In this document: piece after piece, positions 8,620 to 16,865 of the stretch
Numbering within the stretch: the first letter of the stretch is position 1
Layout of the letters: every line of letters begins with the position of its first letter
Source of the DNA: Rhizobiales bacterium GAS188
GTDB taxonomy: Bacteria > Pseudomonadota > Alphaproteobacteria > Rhizobiales > Beijerinckiaceae
Assembly (NCBI GenBank): GCA_900104855.1
Contig: FNSS01000001.1
Location: 2,108,001-2,172,000, forward strand
Direction: 5' to 3'
Length of the DNA stretch: 64,000 bases
Notes under the pieces: model-generated
What the model was told of the DNA's origin: nothing
Databases searched by the model: none
The model's input: only the letters and a program-made list of their open reading frames with translations
Position numbers and translations under genes: made by a program

Positions 8620-9001
8620 TCAGTGCTGCTGAGCGATTTGGATGAGATTTCCGCAGGTGTCGTCGAACACCGCCGTTGTAATCGGTCCCATGACGGTCGG
8701 CGGCTGAGTGAACCGCACACCCGCGGCGGAAAGGCGGGCATGCTCCGCGTGCACATCATCCATGGCGAACGACGTGTAGGGAATGCCGTCCGCCATCAGT
8801 GCTGCCTTGAACGGCTTCGCGGCCGGGTGGCCGTCTGGCTCCAGGACCAATTGCACGCCCTCCGGATCCCCCGGCGAGGTTAGTGTCAGCCAGCGATGCT
8901 CGCCCATCGGGATGTCGAGCTTAGGCTCGAAACCCAGTACGTCTCGGTAGAAGGCCAGCGCCTTGGCCTGATCCTAGCACGCTCGTCAGTACGATCTTCA
9001 A
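8620..9001 (-). pseudogene. Frameshifted VOC family protein gene
   Basis: The likely start is TTG at 9001, with GGAAGGAGAGAG (9015-9004) directly upstream; it reads LKIVLTSVL, the usual beginning of this VOC subfamily. The rest of the protein (DQAKALAFYRDVLGFEPKLD and onward through MGEHRW to IAQQH) is in another frame, which is preceded by a TAG at 8976-8974. One base remains where a multiple of three is needed, so a small deletion near 8976 has broken the gene, unless this is a sequencing error. An internal ATG at 8907 could still give a 95-residue stub without the first half of the fold. The start lies inside the ArsR gene, as is usual for this pair. Confidence 0.75.
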
Positions 9002-9305
9002 CGCTCTCTCCTTCCGATGAGCCCTCGGCCAAAGGGCCGAGCCACATACGCCACAGCCGTCGCAGAGGCTCACGCTCCAAGAAGTGGTGCTTGGACCGCC
9101 ACCTCCACTCGGTGCGGACTATCCCCGCCTCCTCGAGCACGCCGAGGTGCTTCGAGAGCGCCTGACGCGACAGCGCCGCCCCGTGCCAGCTGATGAGCCG
9201 GACGTGCAGCTCGAACAGCGTCTGCCCGTTCCGCTCGTCCAGTTCGTCCAGCAAACGGCGCCGCGTCGGGTCGGCGAGGGCTTTAAAGAGCGGGTCCAGA
9301 TCCAC
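8886..9305 (-). CDS. ArsR family transcriptional regulator
   Basis: A 139-residue winged-helix repressor. It opens MDLDPLFKALADPTRRRLLD, the standard ArsR start, and has the recognition region SRQALSKHLGVLEEAGIV (about residues 46-63) and WRWRSKHHFLEREPLRR. No metal-binding cysteine pair is seen, so it belongs to the group that senses other ligands or acts without one. The tail after about residue 100 overlaps the VOC gene and reads through a region affected by the VOC frameshift, so the last 30 or so residues may not be native. It probably autoregulates this ArsR-VOC-VOC set. Confidence 0.8.
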   Translation of the reverse strand: MDLDPLFKALADPTRRRLLDELDERNGQTLFELHVRLISWHGAALSRQALSKHLGVLEEAGIVRTEWRWRSKHHFLEREPLRRLWRMWLGPLAEGSSEGESVEDRTDERARIRPRRWPSTETYWVSSLSSTSRWASIAG

Positions 9306-9362
9306 TCACATATCCTGCATCAGTCTCATGTATCATGCAACCCTTGACTTACATGATGGCGG

Positions 9363-9743
9363 TCAGGCGGACTTGTTCAACGCCGTCCATGCGGCCAGCG
9401 AGTCCATGTAATCCCGCCAGCGCACGATCTTGCGGTTCTCGATAGTAGCGATCGCGACGAGCCGATTGTCGTAAGCCACGCCGGTGGCGAGCACCTTCCC
9501 ATGCACTTCGTATTCGAGCGTCACGACCCGGCCATCGTCGGAAGGATGCACGATCAGGGAGTCGCCTCGATCGAGCCGGATGTTGCGGCCGTACCCGGAA
9601 TAGAGCGCTATGAGATTGTCGCGGCCGCGCGTTACCCGAGGCCAGCCCGGGAATTCATAGAGGAACTCGAATAGGACGTCGTCGGCGAGGGTGTCGAAAT
9701 AGTGCTCGCCATCCACGAACTTCGAGAGGCCCTCCATGACCAC
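9363..9743 (-). CDS. SnoaL-like / NTF2-like protein
   Basis: A 126-residue protein with the cone-like NTF2 fold pattern: an N-terminal helix followed by LFEFLYEFPGWPRVTRGRD and strands ending VRWRDYMDSLAAW, the last being the usual SnoaL signature. Family members are isomerases, cyclases or ligand-binding proteins, and the specific role is unknown. The frame stays open a few codons upstream (GTG at 9749), so the start may be slightly earlier. It lies 57 bases upstream of ArsR on the same strand and may share its transcript. Confidence 0.8.
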   Translation of the reverse strand: MVMEGLSKFVDGEHYFDTLADDVLFEFLYEFPGWPRVTRGRDNLIALYSGYGRNIRLDRGDSLIVHPSDDGRVVTLEYEVHGKVLATGVAYDNRLVAIATIENRKIVRWRDYMDSLAAWTALNKSA

Positions 9744-9782
9744 ATCGAAGAAAGGGTCGAGTGCGAAAAAAAGCTATGTAAT

Positions 9783-9850
9783 CACTTTTGGGCATCTCTT
9801 TCTCCGCAAGACGGCGTGAGCCGTGCGGCGAATTTAATGCACTGTCACCG
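9783..9850. repeat. Family A MITE-like element, copy 1 (left end degraded)
   Basis: The right half, GGCGTGAGCCGTGCGGCGAA followed by TTTAATGCACTGTCACCG (ends 9850), matches the copies at 12215-12296 and 19025-19108. The left terminal repeat cannot be recognised. A fragment of an oxidoreductase gene touches the right end. Confidence 0.75.
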
Positions 9851-9857
9851 AAACCGC

Positions 9858-10003
9858 GACACGGCCGACCGCTACGACCAGATCGCTGCCTTCGATCTTC
9901 CGCTCACCCTCGGCGGTGCGTATGGAGACAGCCACGGCGTCGCCGGAACGGCCAAAGACGCTGACCGGCTGTGCGTCGAGCAGGACCTCGATGCCTTCGC
10001 CGC
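9858..10003 (-). pseudogene. Fragment of a FAD/NAD(P)-dependent disulfide oxidoreductase
   Basis: The reverse strand reads GEGIEVLLDAQPVSVFGRSG, then DAVAVSIRTAEGERKIEGSD and LVVAVGRV. The last part is the conserved D.LLVA.GR.PN segment of the pyridine-nucleotide-disulfide oxidoreductase family (mercuric-reductase and glutathione-reductase relatives). Homology stops at GRV, exactly before the right end of the family A element, and the other side runs into the SDR stop codon. Only about 50 of some 450 residues survive. Confidence 0.65.
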
Positions 10004-10009
10004 GGCCCT

Positions 10010-10759
10010 TCACACTGCGGCCATCCCGCCGTCGACCACGAGGTCGATGCCCGCGACGAAGCTGCTCTCGTCCGATCCGAGGAACACGGCCGCCTGCGCG
10101 ACCTCCTCGGCGCGTCCCATACGCCCGAGCGGTATGACCTTGATAAAGTTCTCGCGGATCTTGTCGGCGCCTTCCTTGGTCGCCGCCTGCGAGTCGATGA
10201 TCGGCGTGTCGATCGGGCCGGGGCTGATCACGTTCACACGGATGCCGCGATCCTTCAGCTCGATGGTCCAGGTTCGCGCGAAAGAGCGAATGGCCGCCTT
10301 CGTCCCGCTATAGGTGGTATGAGCCGGGAAGCCCATGAGTGCTGCGATCGAGCCGATGAGGATGATCGAGCCGCCCTGACCCATGAGCGGGAGCGCCTTC
10401 TGGACCGTGAAGAGAAGGCCGCGGGCATTGAGCCCGAAAGTCTTGTCGTAATGCGCCTCGGTAATTTCACCGAGCCTCTGATGTTCGACGAAGCCGGCGC
10501 CTGCCATCAGAACGTCGACCTTGCGTTTGTCGGCCGCAACCTGTGCGTAGAGACGGTCGAGATCAGCGAGGTCCGTCACATCGCCGCGCACCGCGGTCAC
10601 GTTGCGGCCGATCTCCTTCACGGCCTTATCGAGCTCTTCCTGCCGCCGACCTAAGATATAGACGTAGGCGCCTTCTTCGACGTAGCGCTTGGCGGTCGCA
10701 AGACCGATACCGCTGCTGCCGCCGGTGATCACGGCTACTTTGCCATGCATTCTGGACAT
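10010..10759 (-). CDS. SDR family oxidoreductase
   Basis: A 249-residue classical short-chain dehydrogenase. The NAD(P)-binding motif TGGSSGIG is at residues 12-19, the structural AGAG at 86-89 (the usual NNAG is altered), and the catalytic Ser137, Tyr150 and Lys154 are in place, with Asn111. GRR (37-39) after the second strand favours NADP. It would reduce or oxidise a ketone or alcohol; the substrate is unknown. The C-terminal FVAGIDLVVDGG is typical. The LysR gene is transcribed the same way, 146 bases upstream. Confidence 0.9.
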   Translation of the reverse strand: MSRMHGKVAVITGGSSGIGLATAKRYVEEGAYVYILGRRQEELDKAVKEIGRNVTAVRGDVTDLADLDRLYAQVAADKRKVDVLMAGAGFVEHQRLGEITEAHYDKTFGLNARGLLFTVQKALPLMGQGGSIILIGSIAALMGFPAHTTYSGTKAAIRSFARTWTIELKDRGIRVNVISPGPIDTPIIDSQAATKEGADKIRENFIKVIPLGRMGRAEEVAQAAVFLGSDESSFVAGIDLVVDGGMAAV

Positions 10760-10905
10760 TGCCCTGACTCCTCTATTGTGCCCACCACTGGCCCTGGAGA
10801 AGGAGCTAAAGCTTAAGCTGCACGGGCGGCAGGCGGGGACGGGTCATATAATTCATTCCCCTCCGGAATAGCGCTCGGCTGAGCCTTGCGTCCTCGTGCA
10901 AGGCT

Positions 10906-11814
10906 TCAGCCTGCCCGGGCCTCGGCCGATCGGGAGTCCATCACCTCCTCGACGAAGCCGATGAAGGTCCTCGCCTTGGTCGTCGCCGTTCGGCCCGCCG
11001 GGAACACGGCCCAGAGGTCGATCCCGGGCAGTTCCCAATCCTGCAGCACGGCTCTCACCGTACCGTCGGCCAATTCCGGGGCGAACATCCATTCCGACGT
11101 GATCGCCAAGCCGGCGTCTGCGAGAACCGCGGCGCGCACGCCCTCGGCCGCAGTGACGCGCAGCCGTCCTTTGACGGTGACCGCCAGCTCGGCGTCGTCA
11201 CGACGAAAAGTCCAGACTTCTCCGCCGCCTCGCTGGGCGTAGATCACGGCCTCATGCGAAACCAGGTCGCCCGGAGCGGCCGGTACGCCGGCTCTTTCGA
11301 AATAAGCTGCAGTGCCGAGGACATGCCGCCGACTGGTCGCGATCTTGCGCGCGGTCAGGGTCGAGTCGGCCAGCTGTCCCATGCGCAAGGCGACGTCGAT
11401 CCCTTCCTGAACAAGGTCGACGTTTCGATCGTCCAGCACGACATCCAGCTCGAGATCAGGATGGCGCGCCAGAAACTGCGGAATTCGGGGCATCAGGTTG
11501 AGCCGAGCGAAGGTAACGGCGGCGCAGATGCGCAGCTTGCCCGACAGCCCCGCTCCGGCGCCGCGGGCCGCCAACTCCGCCTCATCGGCCTCCTCGATCG
11601 AGCGACGCGCACGTTCATAGAAATTGAGCCCGGCTTCCGTCGGGGTCAGACCCCGCGTGGACCGGACCAGGAGCTTCACGCCGAGCCGAGCTTCCAGCTG
11701 GGCGATCGACTTGGAAACGGCGGGCTGCCCGACGTCGAGGCGGCGGGCGGCTCCGGAGAACGAGCCCGTGTCGACCACCATCACGAACGTCTCCATGGCG
11801 GCCAAACGATCCAT
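10906..11814 (-). CDS. LysR family transcriptional regulator
   Basis: A 302-residue regulator. The winged helix-turn-helix is at the N-terminus (MDRLAAMETFVMVVDTGSFS, then AARRLDVGQPAVSKSIAQLE), with a co-inducer binding domain following. The ATG at 11814 is chosen because GGGAGG lies 7 bases upstream; an ATG two codons earlier is too close to it. Its target is probably the SDR gene just downstream, although the usual divergent layout is missing. The ligand is unknown. Confidence 0.88.
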   Translation of the reverse strand: MDRLAAMETFVMVVDTGSFSGAARRLDVGQPAVSKSIAQLEARLGVKLLVRSTRGLTPTEAGLNFYERARRSIEEADEAELAARGAGAGLSGKLRICAAVTFARLNLMPRIPQFLARHPDLELDVVLDDRNVDLVQEGIDVALRMGQLADSTLTARKIATSRRHVLGTAAYFERAGVPAAPGDLVSHEAVIYAQRGGGEVWTFRRDDAELAVTVKGRLRVTAAEGVRAAVLADAGLAITSEWMFAPELADGTVRAVLQDWELPGIDLWAVFPAGRTATTKARTFIGFVEEVMDSRSAEARAG

Positions 11815-11974
11815 GATCATGCCCTCCCGGAATAGATCATATCTCCCAAACCTTACTGCCATGCAGAGGAGGAAGAGGCCAAGTCCGCGGCGCCGGCGGC
11901 GGCGGCGACAGAGGCGACGATGCGCAAGGCGGCGAGGCAAAACGGGAGACGCGAGAGGCACCAGCCGCAGACAG

Positions 11975-12036
11975 CGCGCATCTTCGACACGATGCGGAAG
12001 GCATCCCGCAGGATGAGCGGCGCCAGGCCGCCCCCA
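11975..12036 (-). pseudogene. Fragment of a LivF-type ABC ATPase gene
   Basis: The reverse strand reads GLAPLILRDAFRIVSKMRA. This matches GLAPLIVREVFRIVSKMRD of the intact LivF encoded at 32615-33337, just after its Walker B. The DNA identity between the two places is also high over about 50 bases. Nothing else of the gene is present. The fragment ends about 36 bases from the family B repeat. Confidence 0.65.
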
Positions 12037-12071
12037 ACCGCCGAGGCCCTTCGAACCCCCAGAGCAGAGCA

Positions 12072-12176
12072 GGCGTGGATGGCCGCACCAAGTGCGGCCA
12101 TGACGGTTGGGTGCAGGGTCTCCCGTCATGGCCGGGCCAGTTCATCAGCAAGGGTATGGGCCCGGCCATCCACGCC
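12072..12176. repeat. Family B palindromic element, copy 1 (105 bp)
   Basis: The ends are GGCGTGGATGGCC and GGCCATCCACGCC, exact inverted copies, with a second internal pairing (GTGCGGCCATGACG with CGTCATGGCCGGGC). It matches 38701-38788. No coding capacity, so it would have to be mobilised in trans if it moves at all. Confidence 0.85.
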
Positions 12177-12214
12177 TTTCGAGCCTCTTCCGGCGTCAAG
12201 ATCGAGATCATTTG

Positions 12215-12296
12215 CGATGACAGCGCATTTAATTTTGCATACAGCCCATGGCAGAACGGCGTGAGCCGTGCGGCCGAACTCAATGCACTGTCACCG
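12215..12296. repeat. Family A MITE-like element, copy 2 (82 bp)
   Basis: Left end CGATGACAGCGCATTTAATT and right end AACTCAATGCACTGTCACCG are imperfect inverted repeats; the centre has GGCGTGAGCCGTGCGGCC. It lies 38 bases from the family B element. A short coding remnant starts at its right edge. Confidence 0.8.
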
Positions 12297-12378
12297 AACC
12301 CTCAAGCACTACGCGGAACCGACCATCTATCAGGCGGCCGCCACCGTCGAAGGGGCCGGCGACTGGAAGACGATGTGA
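12297..12378 (+). pseudogene. Possible C-terminal gene remnant
   Basis: The forward frame starting in the element reads LKHYAEPTIYQAAATVEGAG and DWKTM then TGA at 12376-12378. The composition looks coding, and the frame opens exactly at the end of the repeat, as in the two other cases in this window. I do not recognise the family. Confidence 0.35.
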
Positions 12379-12435
12379 GGCCATAGGGGCGCCGCCGCGG
12401 GCCAGCGCGGCGCCTTCGCGTCGGAAAGAGGCGAT

Positions 12436-13602
12436 ATGAGCGAGCCGGCCGGCATCATAGGGTTGGTGACGCTGTCGCCCGGCGCCTTTCGCCGTTACGC
12501 GCGCAGCCAATGGGTGGAGGGGGTCGCCGACCGGCTTCACGCCGTGCTGCGCCAGCGGGATGCTGCGCTGCTGTTCACATATCTGGAGGAACGACATAGC
12601 CTCGTCGCCTGCGAGTTCCAGGAATTCGGGCGGGGAGCTGAGTTGCTGAAGAGCCCGGTATTGGCAGCCCTGCTGGCCCTTGGCGAGTACAAGGATCTGC
12701 CCGGCGAAGATATCATCGTCGTGTCGGAGAGCCTCCTCAATTTCGCGAGCGACCCCAACTTCCGGGCCTACCTGGTTTCACAAGGCGCGACACGCGATCT
12801 CGGGCCGCGTCCCGAGCTGCCACGGGCGGCGCTGACGGCCTTCGCCACCGTGTGGCCGCGTATCCCGGACCCGCATCTCGGCGAAGAGGAGCTGCTCGAT
12901 TGCGTGGATCCGTCCGTGGTGCGGGCCTTGCGCAATCGCAAGAATGCCAAGCGCCGCGAGATGCACGATCTGCTGCGCGCCGCCACGCCGAAGGCCCCGA
13001 TCGACATTTTCTACGGATATCGTTTCGACGGAACGAAGGTCTTCGATCCGCACGACGGAAAGCCTTTCGAGGGGATGGATCCGTTCACCTTGAGGATGGT
13101 GCACGCCCCGACCAACACCGCGGCCGACGCGAAGCGCATCTGGCAGGGCACGCGGTCGCTGGAGGGGGCGCATAGCCCATCTTTCAAGGTGCTCGGCGGT
13201 GCCGACGGCATCTATGCGCTCGACCGCGAGCGCGCCTACAGGTCCGGCCAGGCGGGGTGGGAGGTGATCCCGCAAGCCGACCGCGCCACCTTCGTCCATC
13301 TGGATTTCGGGTATGCGAAGGACCGCAGCCATGTCTACAACAATGGCCGAGTGCTCGACGGCGTCGGCTTGAACTTCGAGATCGACGGCTGCGGATTTCT
13401 GCGTGCCGAGCATGCGATCTATCATTACGAGGTGCGGCTTGACCTCGACCCGGCGAGCTTCGAGGTGATCGACATGGAAAGGCACCTGAAGAGCATCAAT
13501 CCCCATATCGGGCCGTACCGCCTGCGCGATCGCTCGGGAGTGTATCGCTTCACCCGCTTCGGCATGGGAGAGAAGCTGGTCCGCGAAGCCGACGGGCCAT
13601 GA
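12436..13602 (+). CDS. DKNYY domain-containing protein
   Basis: A 388-residue soluble protein without a signal or membrane segment. The C-terminal half shows the DKNYY pattern: FGYAKDRSHVYNNGRVLDG (about 292-310) and YRLRDRSGVYRF (about 361-372), in which a D-x-x-x-V/Y-Y core repeats. The N-terminal 200 residues have no family I recognise. DKNYY proteins have no known activity. AGAGG lies 5 bases before the ATG. The convergent small membrane-protein gene ends one base after this gene's stop. Confidence 0.75.
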   Translation: MSEPAGIIGLVTLSPGAFRRYARSQWVEGVADRLHAVLRQRDAALLFTYLEERHSLVACEFQEFGRGAELLKSPVLAALLALGEYKDLPGEDIIVVSESLLNFASDPNFRAYLVSQGATRDLGPRPELPRAALTAFATVWPRIPDPHLGEEELLDCVDPSVVRALRNRKNAKRREMHDLLRAATPKAPIDIFYGYRFDGTKVFDPHDGKPFEGMDPFTLRMVHAPTNTAADAKRIWQGTRSLEGAHSPSFKVLGGADGIYALDRERAYRSGQAGWEVIPQADRATFVHLDFGYAKDRSHVYNNGRVLDGVGLNFEIDGCGFLRAEHAIYHYEVRLDLDPASFEVIDMERHLKSINPHIGPYRLRDRSGVYRFTRFGMGEKLVREADGP

Positions 13603-13603
13603 G

Positions 13604-13846
13604 TCAACGCGTGCCGAGGACGCGCTGCCAGAGCGTGCCGCCGAGATATTTGGACCCGATGACGAAATAAGCGACGATCAACGCGAAGAGAATGAATGCC
13701 GGGCCGCCCGAAAGCTGAAAACCGCCTTGGGTCTCTCCGCCGGTCAATTTGGCAATCGCAAAGCCGCCGACAAGAAAGATCGTGAAGAAGTCCGGGATGG
13801 CCGGGATGACCTTGCGCCAAGTTGCGACGGGCTTTGGCTCGACCAT
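13604..13846 (-). CDS. Small two-helix membrane protein
   Basis: An 80-residue protein with hydrophobic stretches at about residues 18-33 and 47-65 and basic ends, ending QRVLGTR. No family recognised. ATG 13846 is preferred to the TTG one codon before it; GGAG lies upstream. It lies directly downstream of the 2-hydroxyacid dehydrogenase gene on the same strand (18 bases), so the two are likely co-transcribed. Confidence 0.65.
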   Translation of the reverse strand: MVEPKPVATWRKVIPAIPDFFTIFLVGGFAIAKLTGGETQGGFQLSGGPAFILFALIVAYFVIGSKYLGGTLWQRVLGTR

Positions 13847-13864
13847 CAAAAATTCTCCGACTGA

Positions 13865-14821
13865 TCACCCTGCCTGGCCGTCGAGCCAGCGGCGGATGTT
13901 CTCGACCGTATCCTGGTAGAAGCGCTCGTACAGCCCGCGCGAGACGTAGCCGATATGCGGCGTCGCCAGCAGGTTCGGCAGGCTGCGGAACGGGTGCTCG
14001 AGCGGCAACGGCTCCTGGTCGAAGACATCGATGGCTGCGCCGGCGATCTTCCGATCTTTAAGCGCCGCAACGAGATCTGCTTCGACGACGATCGTTCCGC
14101 GCGAGGTGTTTACCAGGCGCGCCGTCGGCTTCATGAGCGCCAGTTCCGCCGCACCGACAAGGCCGCGCGTCCTGCCGCTGAGCACCAGATGGATGGAGAC
14201 GACATCCGCCTCCCGGAACAGCTCGTCCTTCGAGACGAGTGTAGCGCCCACTTCAGCCGCGCGCTCGGTCGTGAGATTCTGGCTCCAGCCGATCACCTTC
14301 ATACCGAAGGCGTTGCCGATCCGTGCCACCGCACCGCCGACATTGCCGAGACCCAGGACACCGAGCGTCCGCCCGGCCATGTCATCACCGACCGAGAGCT
14401 GCCATCCGCCGCCGCGCAGCGACGTGTTCTCGGCGACAAGATTGCGGGCACTCCCCAGGATAAGTGCCCAGGTCAGTTCGATCGTCGGCGCCGAGGTGTA
14501 GCCCGTATGAACGACCTGCACGCCCCGCTCATCCGCAGCCTTGAGATCGATCGAGGCATTCCGAGTCGCCGTCGAGGCGATCATACGGAGCTTGGGCAGG
14601 CGCTCGATGATGGTCCGCGTCATCGGCGTGCGCTCGCGCATCACGCAGACGATATCGAATGGCTGCAGGCGCTCGACGACGGCGTCCGGATCCGCGAGAT
14701 GGTCGTCAAACACGGTCACCGTCGCCCGCGCATCCAGCACCGACCAGTCCGCGAGCGAAAGAGCGGCGTGCTGGTAGTCGTCCAGGACGGCGATTCTGAA
14801 GCGCTCCTGCTTGGAAGACAT
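13865..14821 (-). CDS. D-2-hydroxyacid dehydrogenase family protein
   Basis: A 318-residue NAD(P)-dependent enzyme converting 2-keto acids and D-2-hydroxy acids. The Rossmann motif GLGNVG is at 157-162, and the catalytic set Arg241 (NTSRGTI), Glu270 (DVFDQEPLP) and His289 (TPHIGY) is complete. The nearest relatives are the phosphoglycerate-dehydrogenase-like proteins of this length with an N-terminal FRIAVLDDYQ. The ATG at 14821 has GGAGG upstream; a longer frame exists but overlaps the MBL gene. The gene follows the MBL hydrolase by 31 bases. Confidence 0.88.
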   Translation of the reverse strand: MSSKQERFRIAVLDDYQHAALSLADWSVLDARATVTVFDDHLADPDAVVERLQPFDIVCVMRERTPMTRTIIERLPKLRMIASTATRNASIDLKAADERGVQVVHTGYTSAPTIELTWALILGSARNLVAENTSLRGGGWQLSVGDDMAGRTLGVLGLGNVGGAVARIGNAFGMKVIGWSQNLTTERAAEVGATLVSKDELFREADVVSIHLVLSGRTRGLVGAAELALMKPTARLVNTSRGTIVVEADLVAALKDRKIAGAAIDVFDQEPLPLEHPFRSLPNLLATPHIGYVSRGLYERFYQDTVENIRRWLDGQAG

Positions 14822-14852
14822 CGCGTGCCTCCGGAGAGATGTCATCGGCTCG

Positions 14853-15881
14853 CTACCAGACCCACTGGGCGGCTTCCCAGCGGTAGGCCGTGTCGTAGCG
14901 GGCGACATGCCCGACAGCCGGGAACGGAAAATGGTAGCCCATCACCATGATCCGATCGGCCGCGACGCGGTCCAGGATGGCCTTGCGCGACTTGATCGCC
15001 TGCGCGGGGTCGTAGTCGAAGATGGGCGTCCAGTCGGGGTGCTGCAAGCTCGTTACCGGGTTATGGGCGATGTCACCCATATGCATGAACTGCTCCTCGC
15101 CCGAGGTGAACAGGATTGCGGCATGGGACGGCGAATGTCCCGGCGCCGCAATATAGTGCACGCCGCTTGTGATTTCGCCGCCCTGCTTCACGAACCGGGA
15201 TCGGTCGGCGACCGGTGGCAAGTTCTCTCGAGCTGCCTCGATGAAGGCCTTCTTGAACCCTTCCGGCATCGGCGAATTGTTGACCTCGCTTTCGTAACGG
15301 CTGCCGGTCCAGTAGTTCCACTCCGTATCGACAAAGACGAACTGAGCCTTCGGAAAGGCCAGCGCGCCCGATTTCGTCACAAAGCCGCCGATATGGTCCA
15401 GATGACCGTGCGACGTCACGACCAGATCTATGCTCTCCGGCGTGATTCCGGCCCGGCGCAGGTTCGCCTGGAGCCCGGGAAAGTTGCCGAAGGATGGGCC
15501 GAGTTTCTCACCAAAGCCGGTATCGACAAGGATACGCTCCCGTCCCGTGTCGACCACCAGGATGTTGCTCGTGGCTTGGATCACCGGCTGCATGAAGTTT
15601 GCCTGCAACACCGAAGCGAGTTCAGCTTCAGGGGCGTTCATGGCGAGGATCGGCCCGACCGGAAGCTGCCCATAGCCATCCGAGACCACGGTCGCCTGGA
15701 AGTCGCCGATCTTGAAGCGATAGAAGCCATTGCCGTTGAGGGGTTCCGCGCCGGCTTCACTGGTGCCCTCCGCCCGGGCCGAGGCGGGGGTGAGCAGCGG
15801 CATCGCCGATGCAGCCACAGCCAGCCCGGCGCCGGCACGAAATACACTGCGACGGGTCAGGATCGTCGGGAACTTAATCAT
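14853..15881 (-). CDS. Tat-exported MBL-fold hydrolase (methyl parathion hydrolase / lactonase type)
   Basis: A 342-residue metallo-beta-lactamase-fold enzyme. A twin-arginine signal is at residues 9-37 (TRRSVFRAGAG, ending ASARA). The metal site shows HGHLDH at 158-163, His249 (APGHSPSH), Asp270 (HMGDIAHN) and a late GYHFPFP histidine. Size, Tat signal and motifs resemble periplasmic organophosphate and lactone hydrolases of the MPH group. The substrate is not known. The start at 15881 is decided by GGAG six bases upstream. The divergent TetR gene and the palindrome at 15929-15942 point to induction by its substrate. Confidence 0.85.
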   Translation of the reverse strand: MIKFPTILTRRSVFRAGAGLAVAASAMPLLTPASARAEGTSEAGAEPLNGNGFYRFKIGDFQATVVSDGYGQLPVGPILAMNAPEAELASVLQANFMQPVIQATSNILVVDTGRERILVDTGFGEKLGPSFGNFPGLQANLRRAGITPESIDLVVTSHGHLDHIGGFVTKSGALAFPKAQFVFVDTEWNYWTGSRYESEVNNSPMPEGFKKAFIEAARENLPPVADRSRFVKQGGEITSGVHYIAAPGHSPSHAAILFTSGEEQFMHMGDIAHNPVTSLQHPDWTPIFDYDPAQAIKSRKAILDRVAADRIMVMGYHFPFPAVGHVARYDTAYRWEAAQWVW

Positions 15882-15928
15882 GTCCATCTCCAAGTTCAGG
15901 GTCGTCGGGGACGCAAAACACGATGTCG

Positions 15929-15942
15929 ATCACAATTGTGAT
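15929..15942. promoter_or_regulatory. Perfect 14-bp palindrome, candidate TetR operator
   Basis: ATCACAATTGTGAT is fully symmetric and lies in the divergent gap between the MBL hydrolase and the TetR gene. A related half (GATTGTGAA) occurs near 16069. The spacing suits repression of both genes by the adjacent TetR, but this is inferred from position and symmetry only. Confidence 0.65.
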
Positions 15943-16134
15943 TTAGCTTCTTTTGCTGGAGTGTCAAGCCCCATATCTTTCCGACGCGATGCGTGCGACG
16001 CCGAGCGTCTCGTCTATGGCAGGCCCTTATTTCGACCCAACTTAGATCCCATATCAACCGCGATAGTCGATTGTGAATGCAATCGTGAAGTGATAGCCTT
16101 AGGCCATTGGCGGCAACGATTCGAGGAGCAAGCT

Positions 16135-16785
16135 TTGGGCGTGTCGAGAGAAAAGGCTGCGGAAAACCGCCGCGCGATTATTGCCGCGGCGACGCAGCTA
16201 TTCAGAGAACGCGGAGTGGAGGCCGTCGGGCTGAACGAACTGATGAAGCATGCCGGCTTTACGCAAGGCGGCTTCTACAACCACTTCGAATCGAAGGCCG
16301 CCCTGGTTGCCGAGGTGCTTGCTTCGGCAATGGCCGAGGGTGCTGCCGAACTCGCCGAGGGCGCAAGGGCGCCCGTCGATGAATCAACCACCGCTCTTCG
16401 GCGCTACATCAGCTATTATCTGTCGCCGGCCCATCGCGACAACATCGATCACGGCTGCCCTGTCGCCGGATTTGCAGGCGATGCTCCCCGCCTTGGCGCC
16501 GGAGCACAATCGCATTTCGCCGGCGGTTTGGACGATCAGATAACGATCCTGGCCGGGCTGATCGCCGAGAGTGGATCTCTAGCTGCGGCAGGCGGGCGCA
16601 GGACGTTGCGCGAACAGGCAATCAGCTTGCATTGCGAAATGGTGGGTGCGCTGGTCCTGTCACGGTCTGTCGCGCAGGCTGCGCCAGCACTTTCGAACGA
16701 GATTCTGGAGTACGTTCAGCGACACGTACTCGCATCTATCGATGAGCGTTCGAGCCAGGCCCCCAACCCGCGAAAGAGCCACTAG
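16135..16785 (+). CDS. TetR/AcrR family transcriptional regulator
   Basis: A 216-residue repressor. The helix-turn-helix is LNELMKHAGFTQGGFYNHFE (about residues 36-55), the strict TetR pattern, followed by a ligand domain with HGCPVAGFAGDAPR typical of the subgroup formerly linked to LinR/NemR-like regulators. TTG 16135 is chosen because GAGGAG (16123-16128) lies 6 bases before it; GTG 16141 is the alternative. It is divergent from the MBL hydrolase, which it probably controls. Confidence 0.85.
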   Translation: MGVSREKAAENRRAIIAAATQLFRERGVEAVGLNELMKHAGFTQGGFYNHFESKAALVAEVLASAMAEGAAELAEGARAPVDESTTALRRYISYYLSPAHRDNIDHGCPVAGFAGDAPRLGAGAQSHFAGGLDDQITILAGLIAESGSLAAAGGRRTLREQAISLHCEMVGALVLSRSVAQAAPALSNEILEYVQRHVLASIDERSSQAPNPRKSH

Positions 16786-16865
16786 GCAGGCCTCGTCCGG
16801 TGCGAGTGTCGGCTCGAGGAAGAGCTGCCGCCGGCGCCGATCGGGCCGCCGCGGCGCTGACAAGC

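Noticed and set aside
11853..12101. Reverse-strand frame with hydrophobic stretch as a small membrane protein
   Set aside because: Its middle is the LivF gene fragment in frame, and the rest is low-complexity Ala-rich sequence; a remnant explains it better.
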